Origin: Marinicauda salina
GTDB lineage: Bacteria > Pseudomonadota > Alphaproteobacteria > Caulobacterales > Maricaulaceae
DNA: 64,000 bases
Direction of reading: 5' to 3'
NCBI RefSeq assembly: GCF_003122085.1
Contig: NZ_QEXV01000003.1
Location: 685,001-749,000 of the forward strand
Both the position numbers and the translations under genes were made by a program. Shown in pieces: positions 7,924 through 16,762 of the stretch (within the stretch, counting starts at the first letter, position 1; each line of letters opens with the position of its first letter). The notes beneath the pieces were generated by a model. The model saw nothing but the letters and a program-made list of their open reading frames with translations. It did no database searches and was not told the DNA's origin.

Positions 7924-10900
7924 GACTCCTCGGCGCGCCCGGCGAAGAGCCGGTTAGCGAGGCTGCGTTCGCCGAACCACCAGCGCCAGTCTAGCAGGCC
8001 GTAGCGCTCGAACGGCGGCGGCGCGTCGACGTTCAGTCCCAGCTCCTGGAGCAACGCCTCCGGCGTGCGCTGGACATCGAGCGAGGCGAGTTCGCTGCGC
8101 ACCGACTCGACGGAGGCCTCGACGCGCCGCTCCGGCAGGTCGAGCAGCCGGGGCGGTCCGTCGTCGGCCACGATCACCAGCCGCCCGGCGTCCGGCGAGA
8201 AGCTCGCCTGGAAGACCTCGCCGGCGGTCTCGGCCAGCCGCGATCGCTCGAACCCGGTCCGCACGTCCCACAACCGCACCGCGCCGTCGGCCGAGGCGGT
8301 GACCACCTCGGCGCGCGCCGGCGAGAACTCCGCCCAGTTGACCCGTTCGCCGTGCCGGAAAATCTGCAGGCGCCGGCCGGTCGCGAGCTCCCAGACGACG
8401 GCCGTCGTGTCGTCGGACGCCGATACGAGCCGGCTCCCGTCGCCGCTGAACGCCACCCGGCGAATCCAGCCGGCGTGCCCGCGCAAGGCCGAGACGACCT
8501 CGCCGGTCTCCACGCTCCAGAGCCGCGCGACGCCGTCCTCGGAGCCGGTCGCGATCTGCGTTCCGTCGGGGCTGATCGCGACAGAACGCACGCCGCCGCC
8601 ATGATCGCGGAGCACGCGCGTCGGCGCGTCGGAACCGACGTCCCAGAGCCGCACCGTGCGATCGGCCGAGGCGGTGGCGAGCCACGCGCCGTCGGGCGCC
8701 CAGGCGAGATCGAGGACCGGGCCTTCATGGCCCTCGAACATCGCTTCGAGCTTGCCGGTCTCGCGGTTCCAGACGATCGCCGTGCCGTCGTCGGAGGCCG
8801 TCGCGAGCCACGCGCCGTCCGGGCTGACGGCCACGTCGCGCACCGGCGCGGCGTGACCCGAATACACCGAGAGCCGCTCGCCGGAGGCGTCCCAGATCGC
8901 GGCGTCCTTGTCGTCGGAGCCGGTCGCTAGCGTCTCGCCGAGCGGATCGAAGACGGCGCGGCGCACGCGGTCGCCATGACCGTCCAGGGCGACGCTGGCG
9001 CGCGCGCCGGCGCTGAGCGCGTCGAGCGACCAGACCGCGGCGCGATGGTCGCCCGCCAGCGTCACGAGCCGCGAGCCGTCGGCGCTGAGCGCGATCTGTC
9101 CGGCCGGCGGCTCGGCGGCGTCGCCGGAATGCGTGTTGGCGCGCGCGTCAGACAGCGCGGCCAGGCGCAGCACGCCGCGGGTCTCCTCGGTCTCCGGGTC
9201 CCAGACGCGGATCGTGTCGTCGCGCGCCGCCGTGATGATGACCGACTCGTCGGCGCTGTAGACGGCGTCCCAGACCGCGGCGGAATGGCCGCGCAGCGTG
9301 GCGCCGAGCTTGATGTCGACGCCCGGCCGGGCGTCCCAGATGCGGATCGCGTTGTCGCTCGACGTCGTGATCAGCTGATCGCTCAACGGGCTGAACGCCG
9401 CGCTCATCGCCGCGCTCTCCAGCCCGGCGTCGGCCTCCGCCCTCACCTCGTCGAGCAGCGCGCCGCCATTGGTGCGCCAGACGCGCGCCGGCCCGTCGCC
9501 CGACGCCGTGACGAGGCGCCAGCCGCGCGGGCTGAAGCGGGCCGTGCGGATCGGAGAGTCATGACGCATCGTCGCCGTCAGCCGGCCGTTGACCGGATCC
9601 CAGAGCCGGGCCGCGCCGTCGGCGGCGATCGTCACGATCTGCCGGCCGTCGGAACGGAAGGCGAGCGAGACCACGGCGGCGTCATCGTGATCGAGCGCGA
9701 CGACCTGCTCGCCGTCGGAGAGCCGCCAGACCCGCGCCGTCCCGTCCTCGCCGGCGGTCGCGACCCGCGCGCCGGCGGAATCGAAGACGGCTGCGCGCAA
9801 GGGCGCCTCCTGGCTGAAGACGGCGATCTGCTCGCCCGTTTCGGCGTCGGACACCCGCGCCGTCCCGTCGGCCGAGGCGGTGAGCACGCGCGCCCCGTCC
9901 CGGCTGAACACGACCGACGCGACCTCGCCCTCATGCTCGATCAGGGCAAGCCGCTCGCCGGTCTCGGCGTCCCAGACGCGCGCCGCACCATCGGCCGAGG
10001 CCGTGGCGATCCGCGTCCCGTCCGGACTCAGCGCCGACATGCGCACCGGGCCTTCATGGGAATTCAGCGTGCGCGTCAGCACGCGCGAATCCAGCAGGTC
10101 GGCGGCGAGCTCGATCGCCTCGGGCGTCTCAGGCCGCGACAGCAGCGCGCCCGACGTCGTCGGCAGCACTTCGGCGAGCAGGGCGGCGGCGACGACCTCC
10201 TCGCCGCGGCCGAAGGATTTCTGGACATAGCGCGCGACGAGTTCGGATTCGCGGGCCAGCGCGGACTGGCGCTGCTGGTAGGCGCCGACGCCGATTCCCC
10301 CGGCGATGACCATCAGCACCAGGGCGGCGAGGGAGGCGTAGGTCGCGATCTTGGCGCGGCGGACCGCCTCGGCCTTTTCCTGCTCGAGCTTGACGTTGTG
10401 CTTTTCGCGCAGCTCGCCGACATCGACGCCGAGCAGGCCGGCGACCAGCTTGACGAAGGCTTCGTCGCGGCCCTCGCCTTCCTTGCGGGCGTCTGCGGCG
10501 ATCGGCGCGGTCTCGGTCTTGGTGAGCTCTCCCGTGGACGGGTCGATCTCGCGCTTGAGCGCCTCGACGAAGCACTCGTTCTTCTTGTCGAAGGGTTCGC
10601 CGCCCACGATGATCGGGAAGATCCGGTGGCCCTTGCCCGAGCGCTTGAAGTGGGCGACCTCCTCGTTGACGTAATCCGACTTCGCCGAGTTCGGGCTGCA
10701 CACCACGATCAGCGAAGCCGAGGCGTCGAGCGTCTCGCGCAGCCCGTCGTCGAGATGCGAGCCGGCGGCGAGGCTGGTGCGATCGCGGAACACGGGCGAC
10801 ACGCCTGAAGGCACCGGTCCGGGCGGCGCCCAGGCGCCGATCAGGTCGATCGGCACGCGGAAGGCCTCGAGCTCGGTCTCCAGCCATTCAGCCCAGCCCA

Positions 10901-10964
10901 CGTCCTTGTGGTTGTAGCTGATGAAGGCCTTGTAGGCGTACTGGCCCCACGGGTCGCGCGCCAT
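7920..10964 (-). CDS. TIR domain - transmembrane - WD40 repeat protein
   Basis: A 1014-residue protein. Residues about 8-140 form a TIR domain: box 1 YKAFISYNHKD, then FRDRTSLAAGSHLDDGL, then IVVCSPNSAKSDYVNEEV. E101/E102 occupy the place of the catalytic glutamate in NAD-cleaving TIRs. A basic, charged helix (185-205) leads into one transmembrane helix (about 206-228). A helical linker is followed by about 15 WD40 repeats (290-960) ending RVWDAETGE, RLWDPVNGR, AIWDASGER and similar, enough for two seven-bladed propellers. The start ATG has GGGGGA about seven bases upstream. Bacterial TIR domains generally hydrolyse NAD+ or make cyclic ADP-ribose-type signals. WD40 propellers bind ligands or proteins. 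It is divergent from the RCK-RyR/SLOG operon. Enzymatic activity is inferred, not shown. Confidence 0.9.
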   Translation of the reverse strand: MARDPWGQYAYKAFISYNHKDVGWAEWLETELEAFRVPIDLIGAWAPPGPVPSGVSPVFRDRTSLAAGSHLDDGLRETLDASASLIVVCSPNSAKSDYVNEEVAHFKRSGKGHRIFPIIVGGEPFDKKNECFVEALKREIDPSTGELTKTETAPIAADARKEGEGRDEAFVKLVAGLLGVDVGELREKHNVKLEQEKAEAVRRAKIATYASLAALVLMVIAGGIGVGAYQQRQSALARESELVARYVQKSFGRGEEVVAAALLAEVLPTTSGALLSRPETPEAIELAADLLDSRVLTRTLNSHEGPVRMSALSPDGTRIATASADGAARVWDAETGERLALIEHEGEVASVVFSRDGARVLTASADGTARVSDAETGEQIAVFSQEAPLRAAVFDSAGARVATAGEDGTARVWRLSDGEQVVALDHDDAAVVSLAFRSDGRQIVTIAADGAARLWDPVNGRLTATMRHDSPIRTARFSPRGWRLVTASGDGPARVWRTNGGALLDEVRAEADAGLESAAMSAAFSPLSDQLITTSSDNAIRIWDARPGVDIKLGATLRGHSAAVWDAVYSADESVIITAARDDTIRVWDPETEETRGVLRLAALSDARANTHSGDAAEPPAGQIALSADGSRLVTLAGDHRAAVWSLDALSAGARASVALDGHGDRVRRAVFDPLGETLATGSDDKDAAIWDASGERLSVYSGHAAPVRDVAVSPDGAWLATASDDGTAIVWNRETGKLEAMFEGHEGPVLDLAWAPDGAWLATASADRTVRLWDVGSDAPTRVLRDHGGGVRSVAISPDGTQIATGSEDGVARLWSVETGEVVSALRGHAGWIRRVAFSGDGSRLVSASDDTTAVVWELATGRRLQIFRHGERVNWAEFSPARAEVVTASADGAVRLWDVRTGFERSRLAETAGEVFQASFSPDAGRLVIVADDGPPRLLDLPERRVEASVESVRSELASLDVQRTPEALLQELGLNVDAPPPFERYGLLDWRWWFGERSLANRLFAGRAEES

Positions 10965-11148
10965 TGAGATCCCCCTTCCGAACCGCGGGATATTAACCTT
11001 TCCACCCCGACGGGTCAGCCATTTCTTATGCCGGAGCCGTGTCGCCGCCGGTCCGGCCGGTCTTCCCCGAGACGGCGGAGCGCTTTAGACAGATCGGGAG
11101 GGAATGGCGCGGCGCCGGCCGCGCCGGCGGCGGGCGCGAGGTATCCGG
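10965..11148. other. divergent promoter interval of the TIR / RyR-SLOG module
   Basis: This gap of 184 bp separates the TIR-WD40 start (10964, minus) from the preferred RyR-protein start (11149, plus). The only AT-rich patch is GGATATTAACC near 10989-10999, which could supply a -10 element for the minus-strand gene. No convincing -35 or operator palindrome was found. The arrangement allows the two units to be controlled together. Confidence 0.5.
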
Positions 11149-12960
11149 ATGGCGAGACAGCTGATCGCGGCGACGCCGATCGCGCTCGCGGTCCTCACCC
11201 TGGTCGCGGGCGTGTGGGGCTGGAGCGTCGCGCTGTCCGGCGAGTTCACCGGTTTCGCGCTGATCGAGAACGCCTTCTTCCGCACGATCAAGGCGTTCAC
11301 ATTCAGCGACGTCTACAACGAGCTCGGCGCATACGGCGAGCCGGCGAGCCTCCGCCTTGCGCGGTGGTCGGGCTTTCTCGCCACGACGGGCACGCTCATC
11401 CAGATCGGCTACGCCCTGCTGCGGACGCAGGTGAAGAATTTCCAGGCGTCGTGGCGGCGCGGCCACGCCGTGGTGCTCGGCGACCACCCCTTCGCGCGGC
11501 GCTTCGCCGAGGCGCTGGCCGTGCGCGGCCGGACCGTCACCCATCACGCCGACGCCGAAGAGGACGACTGGGACGGCGTGCTCACCCTGCGCCGGGCGGT
11601 GAGCCTCCAGCAGGACGTGATGCAGCGCAGCCTCAGGAGCGCGGCGCGCATCATCGTCGCCGAAACCACCGACGCGGCGACGGCCCAGACCGCGCTCACG
11701 CTGTCGCGCAGCTATCCCGAGACCGCGATCTTCGCCTTCATCAAGCAGCCCTGGCTGGCCGAGCGGCTCAACCACGTCTCCGACATCGCCGTCGACGCCG
11801 AGCATCGCGGCGACCGGCTGACTGTCGTCTCCGAGGCCGCCGCCGCGGCCCGCGCCGTGATCGCCCGCCATCCGCCCTTCCTGGCGCCGGACGGCTCGGC
11901 GCGCGCGCCGGTCCATGTCCTGATCGCCGGGTTCGGCGCGCTGGGCGAGGCGATCGCCACCGAGCTTCTGAACTCCGGCGCGCACAGCCCCGGCGCGCCG
12001 CCCATGGTCACCGTCGTCGACCCCGAGGCCCGCCGGCGCGCCGACGGCTTCGCAGCCCGTCACGGCGATCTCTCCGATATCCTCGATCTCGCCTTCATCG
12101 AGGCGCGCGCCGACGCGATCGACCGGCAGGGCCTCGAGATCCTGCGCGACCGCTGCGCGCGCACGCCGCTGCACGCCATCTACGCCGCGCCGGGCGAAGC
12201 CTTCTCGCCGCTGGTCTCGGCGCTCGCCCTGCGCGAACTCGGCGAGCGCGAGCACCTGTTCGATTGCCCGATCTTCGTGCGCGCCCGCAACGGCGCGGGC
12301 CTGCCCGAGTGCGGACCGAGTCTCGATTACGACCCGCGCCAGCTGATCGCCTTCGCGCGCTGGGAGGAGGTGATCGCCGCGACCGGCCTGCTCGAGGAGG
12401 ACCCGGACGCGCGGGCGAAGTCCTACCACGACGCCTATCGCGACGCGGGTTCGGGCCGCGACGCCGACCAGCCGTGGGAATTCCTCAGCGAGAAGTACCG
12501 CGTCTCCAACCGCCGCGCCGTCTCGCACATCCCCGCCAAGCTGCTCGCCGCCGGCTTCGACATCCGCGACTGGGTCGCGACGCGTTCGCTCTCGCCCAAC
12601 GCCGCGCCGGCGCTCGCACCGGGCGAGCCGCTCTACCGCAACGCCGCCGAGCTCGTGCGCCTGGCGGAGCTCGAGCATGTGCGCTGGGTCATCGACCGGC
12701 GCCTCGAAGGCTGGCGGCCCGGCGAGAAGACCGACCGGGCGCGGCGCATTCACGGCGACCTGAAACCGTTCGATGCGCTCACGCCGGAGACGCAGAGCTA
12801 CGACGTGCGCTTCGTGCTGGCGCTGGAGGACTGGCTGGAGACGAGCGAAACGGGCTTGGCGCGGCTCGAGACCGCAACGGCGCCGGAGGAGACCGCGGCC
12901 GATCGCGACCTCGTCCGCCATGTCCGCGATCTGATCGACGGCGACGCCGAAGCTGCGTGA
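11149..12960 (+). CDS. membrane protein with two RCK/TrkA-N-like Rossmann domains and a RyR domain
   Basis: A protein of 603 residues. Two transmembrane helices (about 5-29 and 70-93) flank a hydrophobic re-entrant-looking segment, as in two-TM channels, but no TVGYG potassium filter is present. Two nucleotide-binding Rossmann regions follow: HAVVLGDHPFARRFAEAL (about 104) and VLIAGFGALGEAIATEL (about 260). The C-terminus (about 503-563) is a RyR domain with ELEHVRWVIDRRLEGWRPG, then DRARRIHGDLKPFDAL, as in bacterial relatives of the ryanodine-receptor repeat. The ATG at 11149 is preferred over 11104 because GAGG lies at normal spacing and the arginine-rich extension disappears. The stop overlaps the next start as TGATG. 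Probable role: a ligand-gated membrane sensor or effector (inferred). Confidence 0.8.
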   Translation: MARQLIAATPIALAVLTLVAGVWGWSVALSGEFTGFALIENAFFRTIKAFTFSDVYNELGAYGEPASLRLARWSGFLATTGTLIQIGYALLRTQVKNFQASWRRGHAVVLGDHPFARRFAEALAVRGRTVTHHADAEEDDWDGVLTLRRAVSLQQDVMQRSLRSAARIIVAETTDAATAQTALTLSRSYPETAIFAFIKQPWLAERLNHVSDIAVDAEHRGDRLTVVSEAAAAARAVIARHPPFLAPDGSARAPVHVLIAGFGALGEAIATELLNSGAHSPGAPPMVTVVDPEARRRADGFAARHGDLSDILDLAFIEARADAIDRQGLEILRDRCARTPLHAIYAAPGEAFSPLVSALALRELGEREHLFDCPIFVRARNGAGLPECGPSLDYDPRQLIAFARWEEVIAATGLLEEDPDARAKSYHDAYRDAGSGRDADQPWEFLSEKYRVSNRRAVSHIPAKLLAAGFDIRDWVATRSLSPNAAPALAPGEPLYRNAAELVRLAELEHVRWVIDRRLEGWRPGEKTDRARRIHGDLKPFDALTPETQSYDVRFVLALEDWLETSETGLARLETATAPEETAADRDLVRHVRDLIDGDAEAA

Positions 12961-13472
12961 TGGCTGCGCGGATCATCGGCGTGACGGGCCATCGGCCGAA
13001 CCGGCTCAGCAGCTGGGCGATCTTCCGCCTGCCGGGCCGCGCGCGCCGGGTGCTGGCGCGGCTCGAACGCGCCGCCGGGGCGACGGGCGCGGAGATGCGG
13101 CTGGTCTCCGGGCTCGCCGAAGGCGCCGACACGATCGTCGCGCGCGAGGCGCTCAAGCGCGGATGGACGTTGACGGCGCTGCTGCCGAAGCCAGCCTCGG
13201 CGTACGAGCGGGACTTCGCGAGCCGCCGGGCGCGCGCCGCGTTCCGCCGTCTGCATCGGCGCGCCGACGAGACGGTCGTCGTCGCCCGCGCCGCGGAGGC
13301 GCCGGCCTCCCCGAGCGGGCGCTACCGCGCCGCGGGGATCGCGATGGTCGAACGCATCGATGCGCTGATCGCCGTCCACGACCGCGGCGAACCGGCGGGG
13401 CCCGGCGGCACGCACGACGTGATGGAGATCGCCCGCCGGCGCGGCGCGCCGATCGTCGAGATCGTGGTGTGA
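12960..13472 (+). CDS. SLOG-family (Rossmannoid nucleotide-binding) protein
   Basis: A 170-residue single-domain protein. It starts IIGVTGHRPNRLS and has the LVSGLAEGADTIVAREAL segment, then LTALLPKPASAYERDF, and ends with DALIAVHDRGEPAGPGGTHD. This glycine-rich order is the SLOG (SMF/DprA-LOG) fold, whose members bind or process nucleotide-derived ligands. In Thoeris anti-phage defence a SLOG domain binds the TIR-made signal. The ATG overlaps the stop of the RyR-protein gene, so the two are translationally coupled and probably work together. It has no fused effector domain, so it is either a free sensor or an enzyme acting on the signal. Confidence 0.78.
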   Translation: MAARIIGVTGHRPNRLSSWAIFRLPGRARRVLARLERAAGATGAEMRLVSGLAEGADTIVAREALKRGWTLTALLPKPASAYERDFASRRARAAFRRLHRRADETVVVARAAEAPASPSGRYRAAGIAMVERIDALIAVHDRGEPAGPGGTHDVMEIARRRGAPIVEIVV

Positions 13473-13485
13473 GGCCGCCGCCGCG

Positions 13486-15108
13486 TCAGGCGCTCTCGTC
13501 GCGGTTCTCCAGCCGGAAGCGCTGAAGCTTGCCGGTCTGGGTCTTGGGCAGATCGTCGACGAAGGCGACCGCACGGGGATACTTGTAGGGCGCGATCGTC
13601 GCCTTGACGAAATCCTGCAGCTCGCGGGCGAGCGCGTCGCCGGCCCGGGCGGGATCCTTGAGCACGACATGGGCGCTCACGATCGCGCCGCGCTCGGCGC
13701 AGGGCCGCCCGGCGACCGCGCACTCTGCGACGGCGTCGTGCTTCAGCAGCGCCTGCTCCACCTCGATGGCGGCGATGTTGTAGCCCGACGACACGATCAT
13801 GTCGTCCGACCGCGAGACGTACCAGAAATAGCCGTCTTCATCGGTGCGGAAGACGTCGCCGGTGACGTTCCAGCCGTCCTGCACGTACGACTTCTGCCGC
13901 TCGTCGGCGAGGTAGAGGCAGCCCGTCGGACCGCGCACGGCCAGCCGGCCGGTCTCCCCAACCGCCAGCGGCGCGCCGGCGTCGTCGATGAGGCGCGCCT
14001 CGTAGCCCGGAACCGGCTTGCCGGTCGCGCCGGGGCGGATCTCGCCGGCCGGCGCGGAAATGAAGATGTGGATCATCTCGGTCGCGCCGATGCCGTCGAT
14101 GAGTTCGACGCCGGTGGTCTCATTCCAGGCCCGCCAGGTCGCCTCGGGCAGGTGCTCTCCGGCCGAGACCCCGCCCTTGAGCGAGCACAGGTCGAACCGC
14201 TCGGCCAGGCCGATCATGGCGCGATAGCCCGTCGGCGCGGTGAATGTGTGGGTGACCCCGAAGCGCTCGATGGTCTCGCACAGCGCCTCGAAGCCCGGCC
14301 GGTCGGGCAGCGCGACGGCCGCCCCGAACCGCGCGGGAAACACCACGAAGGCGCCGAGCCCGAAGGTGAAGGCGAAGGGCGGCGTGCCGGCGTAGACGTC
14401 GCCGGGCTGCGGATCGAGACAATGCCGCGCGAAGGTGTCGGCCATCGCCAGGATGCTGCGATGGAAGTGCGCGCAGGCCTTGGGCTCGCCCGTCGTGCCC
14501 GAGGTGAAGGCCAGCAGCGCGACGTCGTCGGCCGCAGCATCGCAGGCCTCGAACGTCGCCGGCTTGCCGGCGGCCATCTCTTCGAGCGTGGAATGCGGAC
14601 CGAACTCGGCGACGCGCTCGAGCCCGCTCCCGGCGGCCTGCGATTCCTGGGCGGGTTCGGCGAAGCGCGGATCGACGAGCGCGAGGCGCACCTCGGCCTT
14701 CCTCACGATCTTGGTGAGCTCGGTTTCGCGCAGCATCGGCATGGTCGCGACCGCGATCCCGCCGGCCTTGAGCACGGCGTGCCAGGCGATCATGAGATCG
14801 GCCGAATTGCCGCCGTGAAGCAGGACGCGGTTTCCGGACACGAGGCCGAGATCGTCGACGAGGACGTGCGCGAGCCGGTTCGCCGCGGCGTTGAGCTCGG
14901 CGTAGGTGAGCGTCTTCTCGCTGGAGTACACGGCGACCCGGTCGCCATGGCCGGCGGCGACGGTCTTGTCGAGCAGCTCGACGGCGGCGTTGAGGCGGGG
15001 CGGGTATTGCAGCCCGGGACGGTTGAATATCAGGTCCGGCCAGTCATCCTCGTCGGGCAGATTGTCCCGCGCGAAACTGTCGGCGTATCCCGTAGGCTCC
15101 ATCGGCAT
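13486..15108 (-). CDS. 2-aminobenzoate-CoA ligase (benzoate-CoA ligase family)
   Basis: An ANL-superfamily acyl-CoA synthetase of about 540 residues. The AMP-binding P-loop-like motif is FTSGTTGEPKACAHFHRS, followed by IDGIGATEMIHIFIS and NVTGDVFRTDEDGYFWYVSR. The conserved catalytic lysine of the C-terminal domain is in KTQTGKLQRFRL. The HFHRS-GATEMIHIF pattern is typical of benzoate/2-aminobenzoate ligases. It should activate anthranilate to 2-aminobenzoyl-CoA with ATP, feeding the operon at 16370-24272. In-frame starts exist at 15153, 15138, 15108 and 15102. The 15108 start (MPMEPTGY) fits family length and leaves 65 bp for the promoter it shares with the divergent thiolase. None has a strong ribosome-binding site. 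Confidence 0.85.
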   Translation of the reverse strand: MPMEPTGYADSFARDNLPDEDDWPDLIFNRPGLQYPPRLNAAVELLDKTVAAGHGDRVAVYSSEKTLTYAELNAAANRLAHVLVDDLGLVSGNRVLLHGGNSADLMIAWHAVLKAGGIAVATMPMLRETELTKIVRKAEVRLALVDPRFAEPAQESQAAGSGLERVAEFGPHSTLEEMAAGKPATFEACDAAADDVALLAFTSGTTGEPKACAHFHRSILAMADTFARHCLDPQPGDVYAGTPPFAFTFGLGAFVVFPARFGAAVALPDRPGFEALCETIERFGVTHTFTAPTGYRAMIGLAERFDLCSLKGGVSAGEHLPEATWRAWNETTGVELIDGIGATEMIHIFISAPAGEIRPGATGKPVPGYEARLIDDAGAPLAVGETGRLAVRGPTGCLYLADERQKSYVQDGWNVTGDVFRTDEDGYFWYVSRSDDMIVSSGYNIAAIEVEQALLKHDAVAECAVAGRPCAERGAIVSAHVVLKDPARAGDALARELQDFVKATIAPYKYPRAVAFVDDLPKTQTGKLQRFRLENRDESA

Positions 15109-15173
15109 GCGGCCGTCCCCGAACTCCTGCGAGCGCATTGAATCGGCGCGCATTGTTGCATGAGGAACAGCGT

Positions 15174-16373
15174 ATGAAGGAAGCCTTTCTTTATGACGGC
15201 GTGCGCACGCCGATCGGGCGCTATGGCGGCGCGCTGTCGTCGGTGCGCGCCGACGATCTCGCCGCCCATCCCTTGCGCGCGCTGGTCGAGCGCCACGGCC
15301 CGGAGCTGGCCGAACGCGTCGAGGAGATCGTGCTGGGCTGCGCCAACCAGGCCGGCGAGGACAATCGCAATGTCGCGCGCATGGCCGCGCTTCTGAGCGG
15401 TCTCGGCGAGACGGTCCCCGGCGTCACCGTGAACCGGCTGTGCGCCAGCGGGCTCGAGGCCGTCGCCCACGCCGCGCGCGCGATCCGGACGGGCGATATC
15501 GGCCTGGCGCTCGCGGGCGGGGTGGAGAGCATGTCCCGCGCGCCCTTCGTCATGGCGAAGGCCGAGACGGCGTTCTCGCGCGCGGCGAAGATGGAGGACA
15601 CCACCATCGGCTGGCGCTTCGTCCACCCGGAGATCGAGGCGCGCTACGGCGTGGAATCGATGGGCGAGACGGCCGAGAACCTGGCCGAGGAGCGCGGAAT
15701 CGACCGCGCCGATCAGGACCGCTTCGCCGCGCGGTCCCAGCGCCTGGCCGCCGAGGCGACCGACAGGCTCGCCGCCCAGATCGCGCCGGTCGAGATCCCG
15801 CAGCGCAAGGCCGATCCCGTGATCGTCGACGCCGACGAGCATCCCCGCCCGGGCGTCGACGAGGACAAGCTCGCCGGGCTCAAACCCGCCTTCAGAAAGG
15901 ACGGGAGCGTCACCGCCGGCAACGCCTCTGGGGTGAATGACGGGGCGGCGGCGCTGATCGTCGGCGACGAGGCCTCGGGCCGGGCGCTCGGACTGACCCC
16001 CCTCGCCCGCGTGGTCGGCTACGCCGCAGCGGGCGTCCCGCCGCGCACGATGGGGATCGGCCCTGTCCCGGCGACGGCCAAGGCGCTCGCCCACGCGGGC
16101 CTCGCGCTGGACGATGTCGACGTCATCGAACTCAACGAAGCCTTCGCCGCCCAGGTGCTGTCCTGCACGCGCGAATGGGGCATTGAAGACGACGACAAGC
16201 GCCTCAACGCCTGGGGCGGGGCGATCGCGCTCGGCCATCCCCTCGGCATGAGCGGGGCGCGGCTGGCGCTCACCGCCGCCCAGCGCCTCCACGCCGAGAA
16301 CGGCCGCTACGCGCTGGTCACGCTGTGCGTCGGCGTCGGCCAGGGCGCGGCGATGGTGCTGGAGCGGACCTAG
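15174..16373 (+). CDS. pcaF: acetyl-CoA acetyltransferase, 3-oxoadipyl-CoA thiolase type
   Basis: A 399-residue thiolase. The nucleophilic cysteine lies in [10 protein letters not shown], the active-site histidine in [14 protein letters not shown] and the second cysteine in [10 protein letters not shown]. The N-terminus [20 protein letters not shown] is close to PcaF/PaaJ beta-ketoadipyl-CoA thiolases. It would release acetyl-CoA from a ring-cleaved dicarboxyl-CoA at the end of the anthranilate route. The ATG at 15174 has GAGGA eight bases upstream, so the in-frame ATG at 15138 is less likely. It diverges from the ligase and shares its CTAG stop (16370-16373) with the convergent RidA gene. 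The PcaF assignment is by family resemblance. Confidence 0.87.
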   Translation: MKEAFLYDGVRTPIGRYGGALSSVRADDLAAHPLRALVERHGPELAERVEEIVLGCANQAGEDNRNVARMAALLSGLGETVPGVTVNRLCASGLEAVAHAARAIRTGDIGLALAGGVESMSRAPFVMAKAETAFSRAAKMEDTTIGWRFVHPEIEARYGVESMGETAENLAEERGIDRADQDRFAARSQRLAAEATDRLAAQIAPVEIPQRKADPVIVDADEHPRPGVDEDKLAGLKPAFRKDGSVTAGNASGVNDGAAALIVGDEASGRALGLTPLARVVGYAAAGVPPRTMGIGPVPATAKALAHAGLALDDVDVIELNEAFAAQVLSCTREWGIEDDDKRLNAWGGAIALGHPLGMSGARLALTAAQRLHAENGRYALVTLCVGVGQGAAMVLERT

Positions 16374-16762
16374 TCCTCGACGACGGCCGTCGTCTCGATC
16401 TCGATCTGCGCGGCCGGCTCGATCAGACCCGCGACGACGACGAAGGCCATGGCGGGATAATGCCGGCCCATCAGGGCCTTCCAGATCGGGCCGAGCCTCG
16501 GCGCGGCGTCGAGATAGGCGTCGCGGTCGGTGATGTAGCCGGTCATGCGCGCCACGTGCTCGGGTCCGGCGCCGGCCTCGGCGAGGACGGCGAGCGTGTT
16601 CTTCAGCACCTGCTCGAACTGGTCGGCGAAGTCGTCGGAGACGATGGTTCCGGTCGCGTCCCAGCCGATCTGGCCGGCGACGAAGACCTGGCGGCCGCGC
16701 GCTTCGATCCCGTTGGAATAGCCCTTCGGCCGGGGCCAGCCCGGCGGCTGCAGCACCTTCAT
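16370..16762 (-). CDS. RidA family protein (reactive enamine/imine deaminase)
   Basis: A 130-residue RidA/YjgF fold protein (GYSNGIEARGRQVFVAGQIG, then ARMTGYITDRDAYL). RidA proteins hydrolyse 2-enamines and 2-imines to keto acids plus ammonia, but the subfamily here lacks an obvious canonical substrate arginine motif. It is the last gene of the seven-gene anthranilate operon and starts inside the stop codon of the thioesterase gene (ATGA). A role in removing the amino group of an enamine intermediate made from 2-aminobenzoyl-CoA is an attractive inference. The start MKVLQPPGW is used because family proteins begin there. Confidence 0.85.
   Translation of the reverse strand: MKVLQPPGWPRPKGYSNGIEARGRQVFVAGQIGWDATGTIVSDDFADQFEQVLKNTLAVLAEAGAGPEHVARMTGYITDRDAYLDAAPRLGPIWKALMGRHYPAMAFVVVAGLIEPAAQIEIETTAVVED

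Noticed and set aside
8000-10100. Tandem DNA repeat array in the TIR gene
   Set aside because: The periodicity is explained by WD40 repeats at the protein level. The DNA copies are diverged and keep the reading frame.
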